A stretch of DNA of 64,000 bases from JAAXHH01 sp965225915 (lineage in GTDB: Bacteria > JAAXHH01): the NCBI GenBank assembly GCA_965225915.1, contig OZ245326.1, positions 3,038,001 through 3,102,000 of the forward strand. The letters are read 5' to 3'. The notes beneath the pieces are model-generated. The model did no database searches. It was not told where the DNA came from and saw only the letters and a program-made list of their open reading frames with translations. This document shows positions 18,202-28,133 of this stretch, one piece after another. A program made the position numbers and the translations under genes. Numbering within the stretch: the first letter of the stretch is position 1; each line of letters opens with the position of its first letter.

Positions 18202-19128
18202 ATGGATATCTTCGAAATCCTCAGCGGGCTTGTTCCCATCGACCGGTTTCGGCGCAACGAAGGCCTCGACCGGCATTCCACTTACCGGATCGGCGGTCCG
18301 GCCGACGTACTGTGCCTGCCGGAAAACCGACGGGAACTGCACGAAATTGTCACCGCGGCAACGATATACGAGATGCCCTGGATGGTGCTGGGAAACGGGA
18401 GCAACATCCTCTTTTCAGATGACGGATTCCGCGGATTGGTAATAAAAATCCGCGGTTCGACCCCGGTGGAGGGAACGCTGTGGCATCTGAAACAGGAAGG
18501 CGAATTCATTCATGCAGGCGCCGGGATAAGCCTTCCCCGACTCGCCTGGTCGTCGGCGGCAACCGGTCTGAGCGGACTTGAGTTCTGCACGGGGATACCG
18601 GGTGTGGTGGGTGGGTCCATCCGCGGTAACGCCGGCGCCCACGGAAGTGATCTGGGCAGTGCGCTGGAGTCTATAGAATTGCTGCAGCCGCCCGGTAACA
18701 TCGTGACGATTCCAGCGTCGGAGGCGGGGTTTTCCTACCGGAAGAGCGGCATCGATCCGTCCAGCATCGTGACGGGGGCGTTGTTCAGACTGACACCGGA
18801 TGATTCGGAAAACGTATATGAACGTATACGGGCGTTTACAGAATATCGAAAGCGGACGCAGCCTTCCTCGGACCAGAGCGCTGGATGCATGTTCAGGAAT
18901 CCTCTGGGCGACAAGGCCGGTCGACTGATCGACGCGGCCGACTGCAAAGGACTTCAGATCGGCGGAGCGAGGGTGTCCGACGTCCATGCGAATTTCGTCA
19001 TCAACCAGGGCGACGCGACGGCATCGGATGCACTGCGACTGATTGACGCGGTTCGCGAGCGAGTACTCGAGCGAACCGGTGTAACCCTTGAACTCGAAGT
19101 GCGCGTGATGAAATCAGGTGTTATATGA
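18202..19128 (+). CDS. murB: UDP-N-acetylenolpyruvoylglucosamine reductase
   Basis: FAD enzyme that reduces UDP-GlcNAc-enolpyruvate to UDP-MurNAc. The 308-residue protein has the FAD-binding STYRIGGPADVLCLP and GNGSNILFSDDGFRG motifs. The catalytic loop reads SAGCMFRNP, so the position of the usual proton-donor serine (Ser229 in E. coli) is Cys229 here. The short C-terminal domain fits the type II form. It overlaps ftsQ by 4 bases (ATGA). Confidence 0.94.
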   Translation: MDIFEILSGLVPIDRFRRNEGLDRHSTYRIGGPADVLCLPENRRELHEIVTAATIYEMPWMVLGNGSNILFSDDGFRGLVIKIRGSTPVEGTLWHLKQEGEFIHAGAGISLPRLAWSSAATGLSGLEFCTGIPGVVGGSIRGNAGAHGSDLGSALESIELLQPPGNIVTIPASEAGFSYRKSGIDPSSIVTGALFRLTPDDSENVYERIRAFTEYRKRTQPSSDQSAGCMFRNPLGDKAGRLIDAADCKGLQIGGARVSDVHANFVINQGDATASDALRLIDAVRERVLERTGVTLELEVRVMKSGVI

Positions 19129-19967
19129 AACGGAACCGGAAGCGACCTATTTACCGGTTTTTGCGCGGTCTGGCAACTGCCGTGCTCACCGCCGGCACGG
19201 TGACGGGATTGGTCCTGGGCGGCCAGGCATTGTCCGAGTGGGCGAGAACCTCGCCGGTGTTCGCCCTGGATTCGATTGTCGTATCGGGAAACACAACCGT
19301 CGACAAGGACGAAATCATTACGGTTTCCGGATTGGAGAGAGGACGGAACATCTGGTCGGCCAATCTCGCTGAAACCGAACGGCGACTGTTGCTGGATCGT
19401 CGATTCGATCGCGTCGTGCTGAATCGACGGTTACCCAATACCGTGGTCGTAGGGGTGAGAGAACACCAGCCCATCGCCCTCGTACAGCTGGATCGCCTCT
19501 ACGGGGTCTCCGAGCGTGCCGAACTTATCCCGCTGCCGCCGGGAAAGGGGCTGCCGGATCTCCCCGTGATCACGGTCGGCGCTTCAGGCATCCAGCCGGC
19601 ATTGAACGCCGTGACCGTGGAGGACCCGACTTTCGAATCGCTGAGGGACGCCATGCTGGTCAGTCCGGAAATGGGCCGCGCGCTCTACCTGATGCGGGCA
19701 CTGAAAGCATTCTCGCCGGGGCTGTATGACGAGCTGTCGGAGGTCCACGTTTCCAAGCAGGAAGACCCCATCGCCTACATGGTCGACGGTGGATTGGCCA
19801 TTCGATTCGGAACGGGTCACTATCCCCGGAAGATAGAGATGTTGAAACGAACGGTGGAACGGTTGGAAGCCGATGCAATCAAAACGCGGCTGATCGATCT
19901 GCGGTTCAAGGACCAGGTGATTGTTCGCCCGATCGTGTCCGGTCGAACCAGGGACAGACGAACGTAG
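19125..19967 (+). CDS. ftsQ: FtsQ/DivIB division protein
   Basis: Bitopic divisome scaffold. The 280-residue protein has a basic cytoplasmic start, a membrane helix at about 13-33, a POTRA domain (from FALDSIVVSGNTTVDKDEIITVSGL, about 46-115) and the FtsQ beta domain with a characteristic GLAIRFGTGHYPRKIEML stretch near 225-245. The start overlaps the murB stop in ATGA. ftsA follows 18 bases later. Confidence 0.92.
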   Translation: MKRNRKRPIYRFLRGLATAVLTAGTVTGLVLGGQALSEWARTSPVFALDSIVVSGNTTVDKDEIITVSGLERGRNIWSANLAETERRLLLDRRFDRVVLNRRLPNTVVVGVREHQPIALVQLDRLYGVSERAELIPLPPGKGLPDLPVITVGASGIQPALNAVTVEDPTFESLRDAMLVSPEMGRALYLMRALKAFSPGLYDELSEVHVSKQEDPIAYMVDGGLAIRFGTGHYPRKIEMLKRTVERLEADAIKTRLIDLRFKDQVIVRPIVSGRTRDRRT

Positions 19968-19985
19968 CGGTAGCAGGAGTTGCTC

Positions 19986-21206
19986 ATGGCCGGTGAGATC
20001 ATAGCAGGTCTCGACATAGGCACCACGAAAACCGTCGTGCTGATTGGGGAAAGCACAGAATACGGTATCCAGATTCTGGGTGTTGGGACGAGTCCGTCCG
20101 ATGGCCTGAGGCGTGGGGTCGTGGTCAACATGGATCGGGCCACCCGTTCGATCACGCAGGCACTTGAAGCAGCGGAACAGGAGGCCGGCGTCAAGGTGGA
20201 CGGGGTCTTTGTCGGTTTTTCCGGCGCACATATCGAAAGCGTCAACAGCCGGGGCGCCGTGGCCATCTCGTCCGGCGAGGATCAAGGCGTGACCCGCAAG
20301 GACATCGCCCGCGCGTACGATGCCGCGACAGCTTTGAAGATTCCGATTGACCGTCAGGTTATCCATGTGCTCGCACAGGATTTCATCGTGGACGACCAGG
20401 AAGAAATCCCCGACCCCCACGGCATGTTTGGGGTCCGGCTCGAAGTACTGGTGCATATAGTGACCGGTGCGATCACCCCCGTTCAGAATGTACGCAAATG
20501 CATCAGGCAGGCCGGACTCCACGTAAGGGAACTCGTTCTGGATTCCATCGCCGCGAGCCATGCGGTGCTCTCGAGCGACGAAAAGGAACTGGGCGTCGTT
20601 CTTGTGGACCTGGGCGGAGGAACCACGGATATCGCGTTGTTCTGCGATGGAAGTATCCGCCATTCGTCGGTGATCCCGGCCGGTGGACTAAATCTTACGA
20701 ATGATATCGCCATTGGCCTTCGCACTCCCCATGAGGATGCCGAAAGGATCAAACAGCGCTTCGCCAGTGCGGTCTATACCAGGCCGGAACAGGACAACCT
20801 GATCGAAGTGCCCGGCGTTGGCGGCCGTGAGTCGCGGCAGGTCACGCGGGAAGAACTGGCGTTTGTGGTGGGACCGCGGGTCAAGGAGCTTCTTAATCTC
20901 GCCCGGAAGCAGATCAGGGACAGTGGATTCGAACACCTGGTCGGTACCGGAATCGTAATCACAGGCGGTGGCGCCCTGATGCCAGGCATTGCGAAGCTGG
21001 CGGAACAGGTCTTTGGCATGTCCGCGAAAGTAGGTGTGCCGGAAGAAGTTCCGAGGCTTGCAGAGGAGGAGAACGCGCCCATGTACGCTACAGGTATTGG
21101 CTTGTTGCACTACGCCATGGACAACTTGTCAGGAAAGGAGTGGTTCAATGGAACGGAAGGAGGATGGCTGGGTCGTATGAAAAGCCGGATCGTGGCCATG
21201 TTGTAG
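19986..21206 (+). CDS. ftsA: FtsA, actin-like membrane tether for FtsZ
   Basis: The 406-residue protein shows the actin-fold phosphate-1 loop GLDIGTTKTVV, the phosphate-2 loop LVDLGGGTTDIALF and the adenosine loop VITGGGALMPGI. The C-terminus ends with a basic-hydrophobic helix (GGWLGRMKSRIVAML) that would insert in the membrane. The ATG at 19986 has AGGAG at 19975-19979; a TTG at 19980 is too close to that site. It lies 69 bases before ftsZ. Confidence 0.96.
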   Translation: MAGEIIAGLDIGTTKTVVLIGESTEYGIQILGVGTSPSDGLRRGVVVNMDRATRSITQALEAAEQEAGVKVDGVFVGFSGAHIESVNSRGAVAISSGEDQGVTRKDIARAYDAATALKIPIDRQVIHVLAQDFIVDDQEEIPDPHGMFGVRLEVLVHIVTGAITPVQNVRKCIRQAGLHVRELVLDSIAASHAVLSSDEKELGVVLVDLGGGTTDIALFCDGSIRHSSVIPAGGLNLTNDIAIGLRTPHEDAERIKQRFASAVYTRPEQDNLIEVPGVGGRESRQVTREELAFVVGPRVKELLNLARKQIRDSGFEHLVGTGIVITGGGALMPGIAKLAEQVFGMSAKVGVPEEVPRLAEEENAPMYATGIGLLHYAMDNLSGKEWFNGTEGGWLGRMKSRIVAML

Positions 21207-21275
21207 GATTCCAGCACTCGTGATCACGATGATCCGGTAGACCGTTATCTTTAAACCAACAGACGGAGGCAGAAA

Positions 21276-22448
21276 ATGTCTACATTCGACTTCGATGCGG
21301 AACCGGGCCTGTTTGCTCGTATGAAAATTTTCGGTGTCGGCGGCGCAGGTAAAAACGCTGTCAACCACATGGTTGAGGTCGGCGTTCCCGGCGTCGAGTT
21401 TGTCGTCGCCAATACGGACGCCCAGGACTTGGCCGGTTCTAATGTGAAGTACAAGATACAGCTTGGCCACGAAATTACCCGTGGACTCGGCGCCGGCGCC
21501 AATCCCGATGTAGGGCGGAAGGCCGCGGAGGAAAGCCGGGACGTCATCTCGGAACACCTGACCGATATCGACATGGTTTTCATCACCGCGGGCATGGGTG
21601 GAGGTACGGGAACCGGCGCCGCCCCGGTAATCGCGCAGATCGCGAAGGAACTGGGCGTGCTGGCGGTCGGGGTCGTGACCAAGCCATTTGCCTTTGAGGG
21701 GCCCAAGCGGGCGGCGAACGCAGAAACCGGCCTCGCCGAGATGAAGGAGCATGTGGATACGGTGGTCATCATTCCGAACCAGAAGCTGAAGGAAGCCGTA
21801 AGCCGTAACACTTCCTTCAAAGACGCCCTCAAGGTAGCCGACGAAGTCTTGCTGCAGGCCACAAGAGGCATTTCCGACCTGGTTACGCTGCCAGGCCTGA
21901 TCAACGTCGATTTCGCCGATATCAAGACGACCATGGAAAACAAGGGCGAAGCCTTGATGGGAACCGGCGAAGCCTCGGGGGACAAGCGTGCACTGGAAGC
22001 GGCGGAACGGGCCATGAAGCACCCGCTGCTGGAGGACATGGAAGTAGACGGCGCCAAGGACATTCTTCTCAACATAACCGGTGGGCAGGACATGACCCTT
22101 TTCGAGGTGGAAGAGGTGATGACCACGGTCCAGGCGGCAGCAGGACATACCAATATCATCATGGGGACCGTACTGGACGAGAGCCTCGACGGCATGATCC
22201 GGGTAACGTTGATCGCCACGGGACTGAATCACGCGCTGGTCTCCCCGGACGAAATGTTGACCCGCAACATCCTTAAATTCCAGCCGGACCGTCCCAACGA
22301 GTTGGAAACTCCGGCGTTCCAGCGGGTCAAGCGTCACGGATCCGAAACGGAAGAAGTGTCCGTCGGAGATCCTTCCGATGACGCGGTCGACGGCAATGGG
22401 CTGGACGTGCCGACCTACATGCGTCGCAGGCGGGCTTTCGGTTCGTAA
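21276..22448 (+). CDS. ftsZ: FtsZ, tubulin-like division GTPase
   Basis: Forms the cytokinetic ring. The 390-residue protein has the nucleotide-binding GVGGAGKNAVNHM region, the tubulin signature GGGTGTG at 108-114, and the T7 catalytic loop near NVDFADI (from residue 210). After a linker of about 50 acidic residues the C-terminal peptide DVPTYMRRRRAF matches the conserved FtsA-binding tail. ACGGAGG precedes the ATG. It is the last gene of the division cluster. Confidence 0.98.
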   Translation: MSTFDFDAEPGLFARMKIFGVGGAGKNAVNHMVEVGVPGVEFVVANTDAQDLAGSNVKYKIQLGHEITRGLGAGANPDVGRKAAEESRDVISEHLTDIDMVFITAGMGGGTGTGAAPVIAQIAKELGVLAVGVVTKPFAFEGPKRAANAETGLAEMKEHVDTVVIIPNQKLKEAVSRNTSFKDALKVADEVLLQATRGISDLVTLPGLINVDFADIKTTMENKGEALMGTGEASGDKRALEAAERAMKHPLLEDMEVDGAKDILLNITGGQDMTLFEVEEVMTTVQAAAGHTNIIMGTVLDESLDGMIRVTLIATGLNHALVSPDEMLTRNILKFQPDRPNELETPAFQRVKRHGSETEEVSVGDPSDDAVDGNGLDVPTYMRRRRAFGS

Positions 22449-22511
22449 TCATCCGAATCCGCCGACGGCCACCAGGCCGGTTTACCTATAGGTTGAGCCG
22501 GTCAAATTAAA

Positions 22512-22540
22512 TTGACAGGACCGGGTCCGAATGATATTTT
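22512..22540 (+). promoter_or_regulatory. Predicted promoter of valS
   Basis: TTGACA (22512-22517), a 17-base spacer and TATTTT (22535-22540) lie in the 238-base gap between ftsZ and valS. The first 16 bases, TTGACAGGACCGGGTC, recur exactly on the - strand at 42445-42460 upstream of the amidohydrolase gene. Confidence 0.65.
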
Positions 22541-22686
22541 GAGGCTGGCTGATTCGTGTCGCTGATTTCAAGATATCATCCCAATGGAGGGCGTAGTCTA
22601 TCCCGTCCCGTGCTCGGTCGGATTACGGCCAATCCATAACCTGTTATATCCTGTAACTTTCGATGCGACAGGGAGAAACAATCGAT

Positions 22687-25356
22687 ATGGCCGAGGGCCT
22701 GTCCCCGCAATACGATCCCAGAACCGTGGAACGGAAGTGGTACGCGTTCTGGGAAGAAAACCAGTTCTTTCACGCCGATCCCGCTTCGGACAAACCGCCC
22801 TATACCATCGTCATACCCCCTCCGAACATTACGGGCATACTCCATCTTGGACATGTTCTGAACAACACGGTCCAGGATGTGCTCGTGCGCTTCAAGCGCA
22901 TGAAGGGCTTTGAAACGCTCTGGATGCCCGGTACGGATCATGCCGGTATCGCCACGCAAGTCGTGGTGGAAAGAATGCTCGCCGAAAAAGGCGTCGACAG
23001 GGATGAAATAGGTCGGGAAAAGTTCGTGGAGGAAGTATGGAAATGGAGGGAACAGTACGGGGGCACCATTGTCCGGCAGTTGAAGGAACTCGGTTGCTCC
23101 TGTGACTGGAGGCGCGAGCGTTTTACCATGGACGAAGGACTGTCCAGGGCGGTTTCCACGGTTTTTGTCGCGCTTTTCGAAAAAAAGATGATCTACCGGG
23201 GCCATCGCATCATCAACTGGTGTCCCCGCTGCAATACCGCCTTGTCCAACGAGGAGGCCGTACCCCGGGACGAGCAGGGATCGTTCTGGCATATCCGGTA
23301 CCCCTTCGAAAACGGGGACGGATGGATCAGCATCGCCACCACGAGGCCGGAGACCATGCTCGGGGATACGGCCGTGGCCGTCCATCCGATAGACGATCGG
23401 TACGCCCACCTGATCGGCGAAAGCGTAAAACTGCCGCTGACGGATCGTACGATCCCGATCATAGCGGACGCTGAGCTGGTCGACCCGGAATTCGGAACGG
23501 GCGCCGTGAAAGTAACGCCAGCCCACGATTTCAACGATTTCATCATCGGAAACAAGCACGATTTACCTCAGATCGTGATCATGGACGAGGCCGGCGTGAT
23601 GAACGATGCGGCCGGACCCGCCTACCGGGGCATGGACCGGATCGCCTGCAGGCGCAGGATCGTGAAAGACCTCGAAGATCTCGGCCTGCTCGAACGCGTC
23701 GATGGTCACGTCCATGCCGTCCGCCACTGCCAGCGTTGCGATACGGTCCTCGAACCTCGCCTTTCCCGGCAGTGGTTTCTCAAGACCCGTCCGATGGCCC
23801 GGCGTCTCCTCCGTGTGCTGGAAGAAGACGGTTGGCCGCGGTTTACGCCGGAACACTGGGAGAAAACGTACCGGCACTGGCTCGAAAACATCGAGGACTG
23901 GTGTCTGTCGCGGCAGCTCTGGTGGGGGCACCGGATACCGGTATGGTACTGCGTCGCTTGTGAGAGAGAACACACGGGTTTCGAAGCGCCGGAACGTTGC
24001 GCCGCGTGCGGCCACGGTGCGTTGCGCCAGGACGAAGACGTGCTGGACACGTGGTTTTCTTCCGCCCTGTGGCCGTTCTCTACCATGGGCTGGCCCGAAC
24101 GGACCCAGGAACTCAAGACCTTCTATCCCACGTCTACCCTGGTTACCGGTCACGATATTCTTTTCTTCTGGGTTGCGCGCATGATGATGATGGGCTATAC
24201 GTTCATGGACGATCGCCCCTTCGACGACGTGTATCTCACGAGCCTTGTCCGGGATATCAAGGGACGTAAACTGAGCAAGTCGCTCGGCAATTCACCGAAC
24301 CCGCTCGAGGTCATGGATACCTACGGCGCCGACGCGCTGAGATACGCGATGATGCTGATAGCGCCTCATGGCCAGGATTTGCTCTATTCCAACGAACAGG
24401 TCGAAGTAGGGCGGAATTTCGCGAACAAGCTTTGGAACGCCGCGCGGCTGGTTCTCATGCATCAGAAGCAGCGGGAATCCGGACCGTTGAATTCCGTAAA
24501 CCTCTGGGACCGATGGATTTTGTCACGTCTATCGAAGACCGTTGAACAGGCGACGCGATCCCTGGGCCAGTATGCTTTTCACGAAACGGCTCTGCTGCTA
24601 TACGACTTTTTCTGGCACGACTACTGCGACTGGTATCTCGAGGTGATCAAGCAACGGCTTTACAACGAAGAGGACGTCGATTCCGGTGATCAGGCCCGGC
24701 GTACGGCCCTGCTGGTACTGGAACAGACTTTACGTCTTTACCATCCTTTCATGCCGTTCATCACCGAAGAGATCTGGCAGCAATTGAACCCCTTTCGATC
24801 AACGGGAGACCACGAATCGACCAGTATCGTCGTTTCACCCTGGCCCGAGGTGGAACCGGACCGGATTCAGGAGACCGCGGAACGCGATGTGCTTTCCGTC
24901 CAGGAACTGATTGGGGCCATCCGAGGCGTCCGCGCCGACTTCCGGGTTCATCCCACCCATGAAATGACGGTGTACTGCCAGGTAGGTGACAGCGGTTTAA
25001 CGGACGTCCTCTCCCACCAGGCCAATACGGTCAATTCTCTTTCCAGGTGCAACTTGGTATTTGTTCCGGAAGAAAAGGCTCGGCCGGCGGGCTGCGCGTC
25101 CGGTGTGCTTCGGGGACTGGAGTTCTACATTCCCCTCAGCGGCTTGATCGATCTGGACATTGAAACGGAACGTCTTTCGAAGGAGCGGATTCGCGTCGAG
25201 CAGGAACTGGAAAAGGTCAGGAAACGCCTCTCGAACGGTCAGTTCGTTCAGAAGGCGCCGGTGGAAGTAGTCGAAAAAGAAAAGAACAAGCAGAACAACT
25301 ACGAGGACATGATCGGAAGACTGAATCGAAATCTCGAAATGATTTGTGCGGAATGA
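22687..25356 (+). CDS. valS: Valyl-tRNA synthetase
   Basis: Class I synthetase charging tRNA-Val. The 889-residue protein has the HIGH signature as HLGH at 53-56 and the KMSKS loop as KLSKS at 528-532. It has an editing domain between them (TTRPETMLGDTAVAV) with CxxC pairs, an anticodon-binding domain and a C-terminal coiled coil (about 820-889). The ATG at 22687 follows AGGGAGA; an in-frame ATG at 22663 lacks a site. The stop overlaps the next gene by 4 bases. Confidence 0.97.
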   Translation: MAEGLSPQYDPRTVERKWYAFWEENQFFHADPASDKPPYTIVIPPPNITGILHLGHVLNNTVQDVLVRFKRMKGFETLWMPGTDHAGIATQVVVERMLAEKGVDRDEIGREKFVEEVWKWREQYGGTIVRQLKELGCSCDWRRERFTMDEGLSRAVSTVFVALFEKKMIYRGHRIINWCPRCNTALSNEEAVPRDEQGSFWHIRYPFENGDGWISIATTRPETMLGDTAVAVHPIDDRYAHLIGESVKLPLTDRTIPIIADAELVDPEFGTGAVKVTPAHDFNDFIIGNKHDLPQIVIMDEAGVMNDAAGPAYRGMDRIACRRRIVKDLEDLGLLERVDGHVHAVRHCQRCDTVLEPRLSRQWFLKTRPMARRLLRVLEEDGWPRFTPEHWEKTYRHWLENIEDWCLSRQLWWGHRIPVWYCVACEREHTGFEAPERCAACGHGALRQDEDVLDTWFSSALWPFSTMGWPERTQELKTFYPTSTLVTGHDILFFWVARMMMMGYTFMDDRPFDDVYLTSLVRDIKGRKLSKSLGNSPNPLEVMDTYGADALRYAMMLIAPHGQDLLYSNEQVEVGRNFANKLWNAARLVLMHQKQRESGPLNSVNLWDRWILSRLSKTVEQATRSLGQYAFHETALLLYDFFWHDYCDWYLEVIKQRLYNEEDVDSGDQARRTALLVLEQTLRLYHPFMPFITEEIWQQLNPFRSTGDHESTSIVVSPWPEVEPDRIQETAERDVLSVQELIGAIRGVRADFRVHPTHEMTVYCQVGDSGLTDVLSHQANTVNSLSRCNLVFVPEEKARPAGCASGVLRGLEFYIPLSGLIDLDIETERLSKERIRVEQELEKVRKRLSNGQFVQKAPVEVVEKEKNKQNNYEDMIGRLNRNLEMICAE

Positions 25357-26180
25357 GTGACGCGTGCTATATTGATCTACACGCCCACAGCGACTACTCG
25401 GACGGCGTTCACTCCCCGGAGGAGCTCGTTGCAAAAGCCCGTTGCGCCGGTCTGCGGGCCTTGGCGATAACGGACCACGACGCGGTTGACGGCGTTGAGC
25501 GTGCACGGCGTATCACCTCGCAGGATCTGGAGATCGTACCCGGCGTGGAACTCAGTGCGCGGGAAGGCTTTTCCGACGTGCATATCCTGGGTTACTGCTT
25601 CGATCCCGCGAATGAGGAGATGTTGTCATACCTGAAATTGTTCAGGACGCACAGATTGACGCGGGCGAAGGGAATCGTACAAAAACTCAACGACTTGGGC
25701 GTTCCGATTGCGCTGGAGTCGGTAATCGCCCATACGCAGGACACCAGAACCAGCATTGGCAGGCCCCATATCGCCCGCGCGCTGGTGGAAGACAACTACG
25801 TCGAATCGATACAGGACGCCTTTTCCCGGTACCTGGGCAATCACGCGCCCGCCTACATGCCCAAAGTATTTTTCGCGGTAGGGGACGCGATTCAGATCAT
25901 TCACAAGGCAGGCGGCCTGGCGGTGCTGGCCCATCCGGGATCCCTTCGACGGGACGAACTGATACCCGGTTTTGTCGAATCGGGACTGGATGGCCTGGAG
26001 GTTATCCATCCGGACCACACCGAAACGGCACGTCGCTATTACGGACAACTGGCGTCGAAGTACGGACTGGTTACAACTGGTGGATCGGACTATCACGGTC
26101 CAGGGCACGACCGGTGCGATCTGGGTGAAATGAATGTGCCCCATCGTCATCTGACTGATTTGAAACGTTTGCTGGCTTAG
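25353..26180 (+). CDS. PHP-domain phosphoesterase (nucleoside bisphosphatase-like)
   Basis: The 275-residue protein begins with the PHP metal motif IDLHAHSDYSDG (His10, His12) and ITDHDAVDG, followed by VPGVELSA, GRPHIARALV, VLAHPGS and GGSDYHGP, the full set of PHP metal ligands. This pattern fits the YciV/RnaAM group, which removes the 3'-phosphate of nucleoside 3',5'-bisphosphates and acts as a 5'-to-3' RNA exonuclease. Substrate is inferred from family only. The ATG at 25353 overlaps the valS stop (ATGA). Confidence 0.85.
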   Translation: MSDACYIDLHAHSDYSDGVHSPEELVAKARCAGLRALAITDHDAVDGVERARRITSQDLEIVPGVELSAREGFSDVHILGYCFDPANEEMLSYLKLFRTHRLTRAKGIVQKLNDLGVPIALESVIAHTQDTRTSIGRPHIARALVEDNYVESIQDAFSRYLGNHAPAYMPKVFFAVGDAIQIIHKAGGLAVLAHPGSLRRDELIPGFVESGLDGLEVIHPDHTETARRYYGQLASKYGLVTTGGSDYHGPGHDRCDLGEMNVPHRHLTDLKRLLA

Positions 26181-26241
26181 GTTTTGGACGGTAGCTTACC
26201 GAAAGGCCTGTTTGTTCTCGAAGGGATTAAGGAGACGTAAA

Positions 26242-27276
26242 ATGCGTTTTTCCCTGCCGGATTTCTTTTCCAATGATATCGGCATAGATCTGGGTACGGC
26301 CAATACACTGGTTTATGTTCGCGGGAGAGGCATCGTAATCAACGAACCTTCCGTGGTGGCCGTCAATACCAAGACCGGAAAAGTGGTTGCCGTCGGAGCT
26401 GAGGCCAAGGTCATGCTTGGCAGGGAACCGCCGGATCTCAAGGCGCACAGGCCGTTGCGCGATGGTGTGATCGCGGACTTCGAGTACACGGAAGCCATGA
26501 TTCGGTACTTTATTCGCAAGGTGCTCAAGAACTCTTTCTTCATACGCCCTCGCGTCGTGGCCTGCATTCCTTCCGGTGTGACCGATGTTGAAATGAGAGC
26601 GGTGCGCGACTCTGCGGAGCGTGCCGGCGCCAAGGAAGTGATGTTGATATCCGAACCCATGGCGGCCGCGATTGGCTGCTCATTGCCCGTGGAAGAACCG
26701 GTGGGCAGCATGATCATCGACATCGGCGGCGGAACCTCCGAGATCGCTGTTATTTCACTCGGCGGTATCGTAACGTCCAAGTCGGTTCGCATCGGCGGCG
26801 ATGAAATGGACGAGGCGATCATCTACCACATGAAAAACGACTGCAACCTTCAGATCGGTTACAACATGGCCGAACAGATCAAGTGGAAACTGGGATCTGC
26901 CTATCCCGTGTTTGACAAGGAAATCGAGATGACGGTCAAGGGGCTCGATCTAATTGAAAGAATACCGCGGTCGGTCGTGGTCGATTCTCTTGCGATCCGT
27001 AGGGTACTTTCACAGCCGCTGGACGGGGTGATCATGGCGGTCAGGCAGACCCTGGAACTGACCCCGGCGGAACTGGCGGCCGATATTATCGATCGCGGCA
27101 TCATCATAAGCGGCGGAGGATCCCGGTTGCCTGGCCTGGACAGGCAGATAACAAAAGAGACCAAGCTGCCGGTAAGACTCGATGACGAACCCATGACGTC
27201 GGTGGTTAGAGGCGCCGGAAAGATCATTGAGAACTTTGCCAACTATGAGAATATGCTGCACGTCTTGAAAGACTAG
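26242..27276 (+). CDS. mreB: MreB, rod-shape actin homologue
   Basis: The 344-residue protein carries the MreB opening FSNDIGIDLGTANTLVYV, the phosphate-2 loop IIDIGGGTSEIAVISLGG and the late ISGGGSRLPGLDRQI. The ATG at 26242 has AAGGAG seven bases upstream; a TTG at 26212 does not. It starts the mreB-mreC-mreD-mrdA-rodA cluster that organises lateral wall growth; mreC begins one base after its stop. Confidence 0.97.
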   Translation: MRFSLPDFFSNDIGIDLGTANTLVYVRGRGIVINEPSVVAVNTKTGKVVAVGAEAKVMLGREPPDLKAHRPLRDGVIADFEYTEAMIRYFIRKVLKNSFFIRPRVVACIPSGVTDVEMRAVRDSAERAGAKEVMLISEPMAAAIGCSLPVEEPVGSMIIDIGGGTSEIAVISLGGIVTSKSVRIGGDEMDEAIIYHMKNDCNLQIGYNMAEQIKWKLGSAYPVFDKEIEMTVKGLDLIERIPRSVVVDSLAIRRVLSQPLDGVIMAVRQTLELTPAELAADIIDRGIIISGGGSRLPGLDRQITKETKLPVRLDDEPMTSVVRGAGKIIENFANYENMLHVLKD

Positions 27277-27277
27277 C

Positions 27278-28093
27278 ATGTATCAGTTTTTTTTCGCCCT
27301 GTATCACCATCGACAGAAAACCACGTTCGCCCTCGCCATGATCATCTCGATCGTATTGCTGACGGCGCCCCCTCCGAGTCAGGTCAGTATTATACGGGTC
27401 GTCTGGTTGATGGTGCTCACGCCGGTTCAGGAGGCTTTCGCCTTCATCCCATCGTATTTCAATCTAAAATCCGAAAACCACCTCCTGCGCCAGAAACTCG
27501 TCCAAATGCAATTGCAGACGGTCGACCTCGAGGAACGCAGAATTGAAAACCAGCGGCTGCGCGGATTGCTGAACCTTAAGGACAAAAAGCAATACACCTA
27601 TATTCCCGCCGAAGTCATTGGCTGGAATACCGACCAGGGGTTGGACACCATTGTCATTGATGTCGGTCGCTCCGATCAGATCCGCAGGTACATGGCCGTG
27701 GTTGTGGAAGACGGCGTCCTGGGAAGAATCATCGAAGTGGGCCCCACCTCGTCGTTCGTCCAATTGTTGACCGACAGAAACTGCCGGATCAGCGGACTGG
27801 TCCAGCGTAGTCGGGAGCAGGGAATCATCCGCTACCAGGGAGACGAACTGTTCATGCAGTTGCCGTTGCAGGCCGATGTCCGTCTGGGAGATCGCGTGGT
27901 GACATCCGGTCTGGGTGAAACCTATCCATCTGGATTGAAAGTAGGCAGGATAAGCCAGATCACGTTGGGAAGCCGGAACCTGTTTAAACAGGTATCCATA
28001 ACCCCAGCGGTGGAACTGAATCGTCTGGAGGAGGTATTTGTCATCATGGGCAGAGACGCTTCAAGCGCGGTCGACTCGGCCCTGGTCCAATAA
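27278..28093 (+). CDS. mreC: MreC, elongasome scaffold
   Basis: The 271-residue bitopic protein has a membrane helix at about 17-35, a coiled-coil stretch (about 68-100, NHLLRQKLVQMQLQTVDLEER) and a two-lobed beta domain with typical VGRSDQIRRYMAVV and GDRVVTSGLGETYPSGLKVG motifs. It is set between mreB and mreD as in most rods. It would activate PBP2-RodA in the periplasm. Confidence 0.93.
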   Translation: MYQFFFALYHHRQKTTFALAMIISIVLLTAPPPSQVSIIRVVWLMVLTPVQEAFAFIPSYFNLKSENHLLRQKLVQMQLQTVDLEERRIENQRLRGLLNLKDKKQYTYIPAEVIGWNTDQGLDTIVIDVGRSDQIRRYMAVVVEDGVLGRIIEVGPTSSFVQLLTDRNCRISGLVQRSREQGIIRYQGDELFMQLPLQADVRLGDRVVTSGLGETYPSGLKVGRISQITLGSRNLFKQVSITPAVELNRLEEVFVIMGRDASSAVDSALVQ

Positions 28094-28133
28094 CTACAGG
28101 TTCGTCGAGCCGGTTTTATGATCCAGCATTTCC

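Noticed and set aside
19584..20663. 359-codon - strand frame across ftsQ and ftsA
   Set aside because: It is opposite two certain genes and has no family features.
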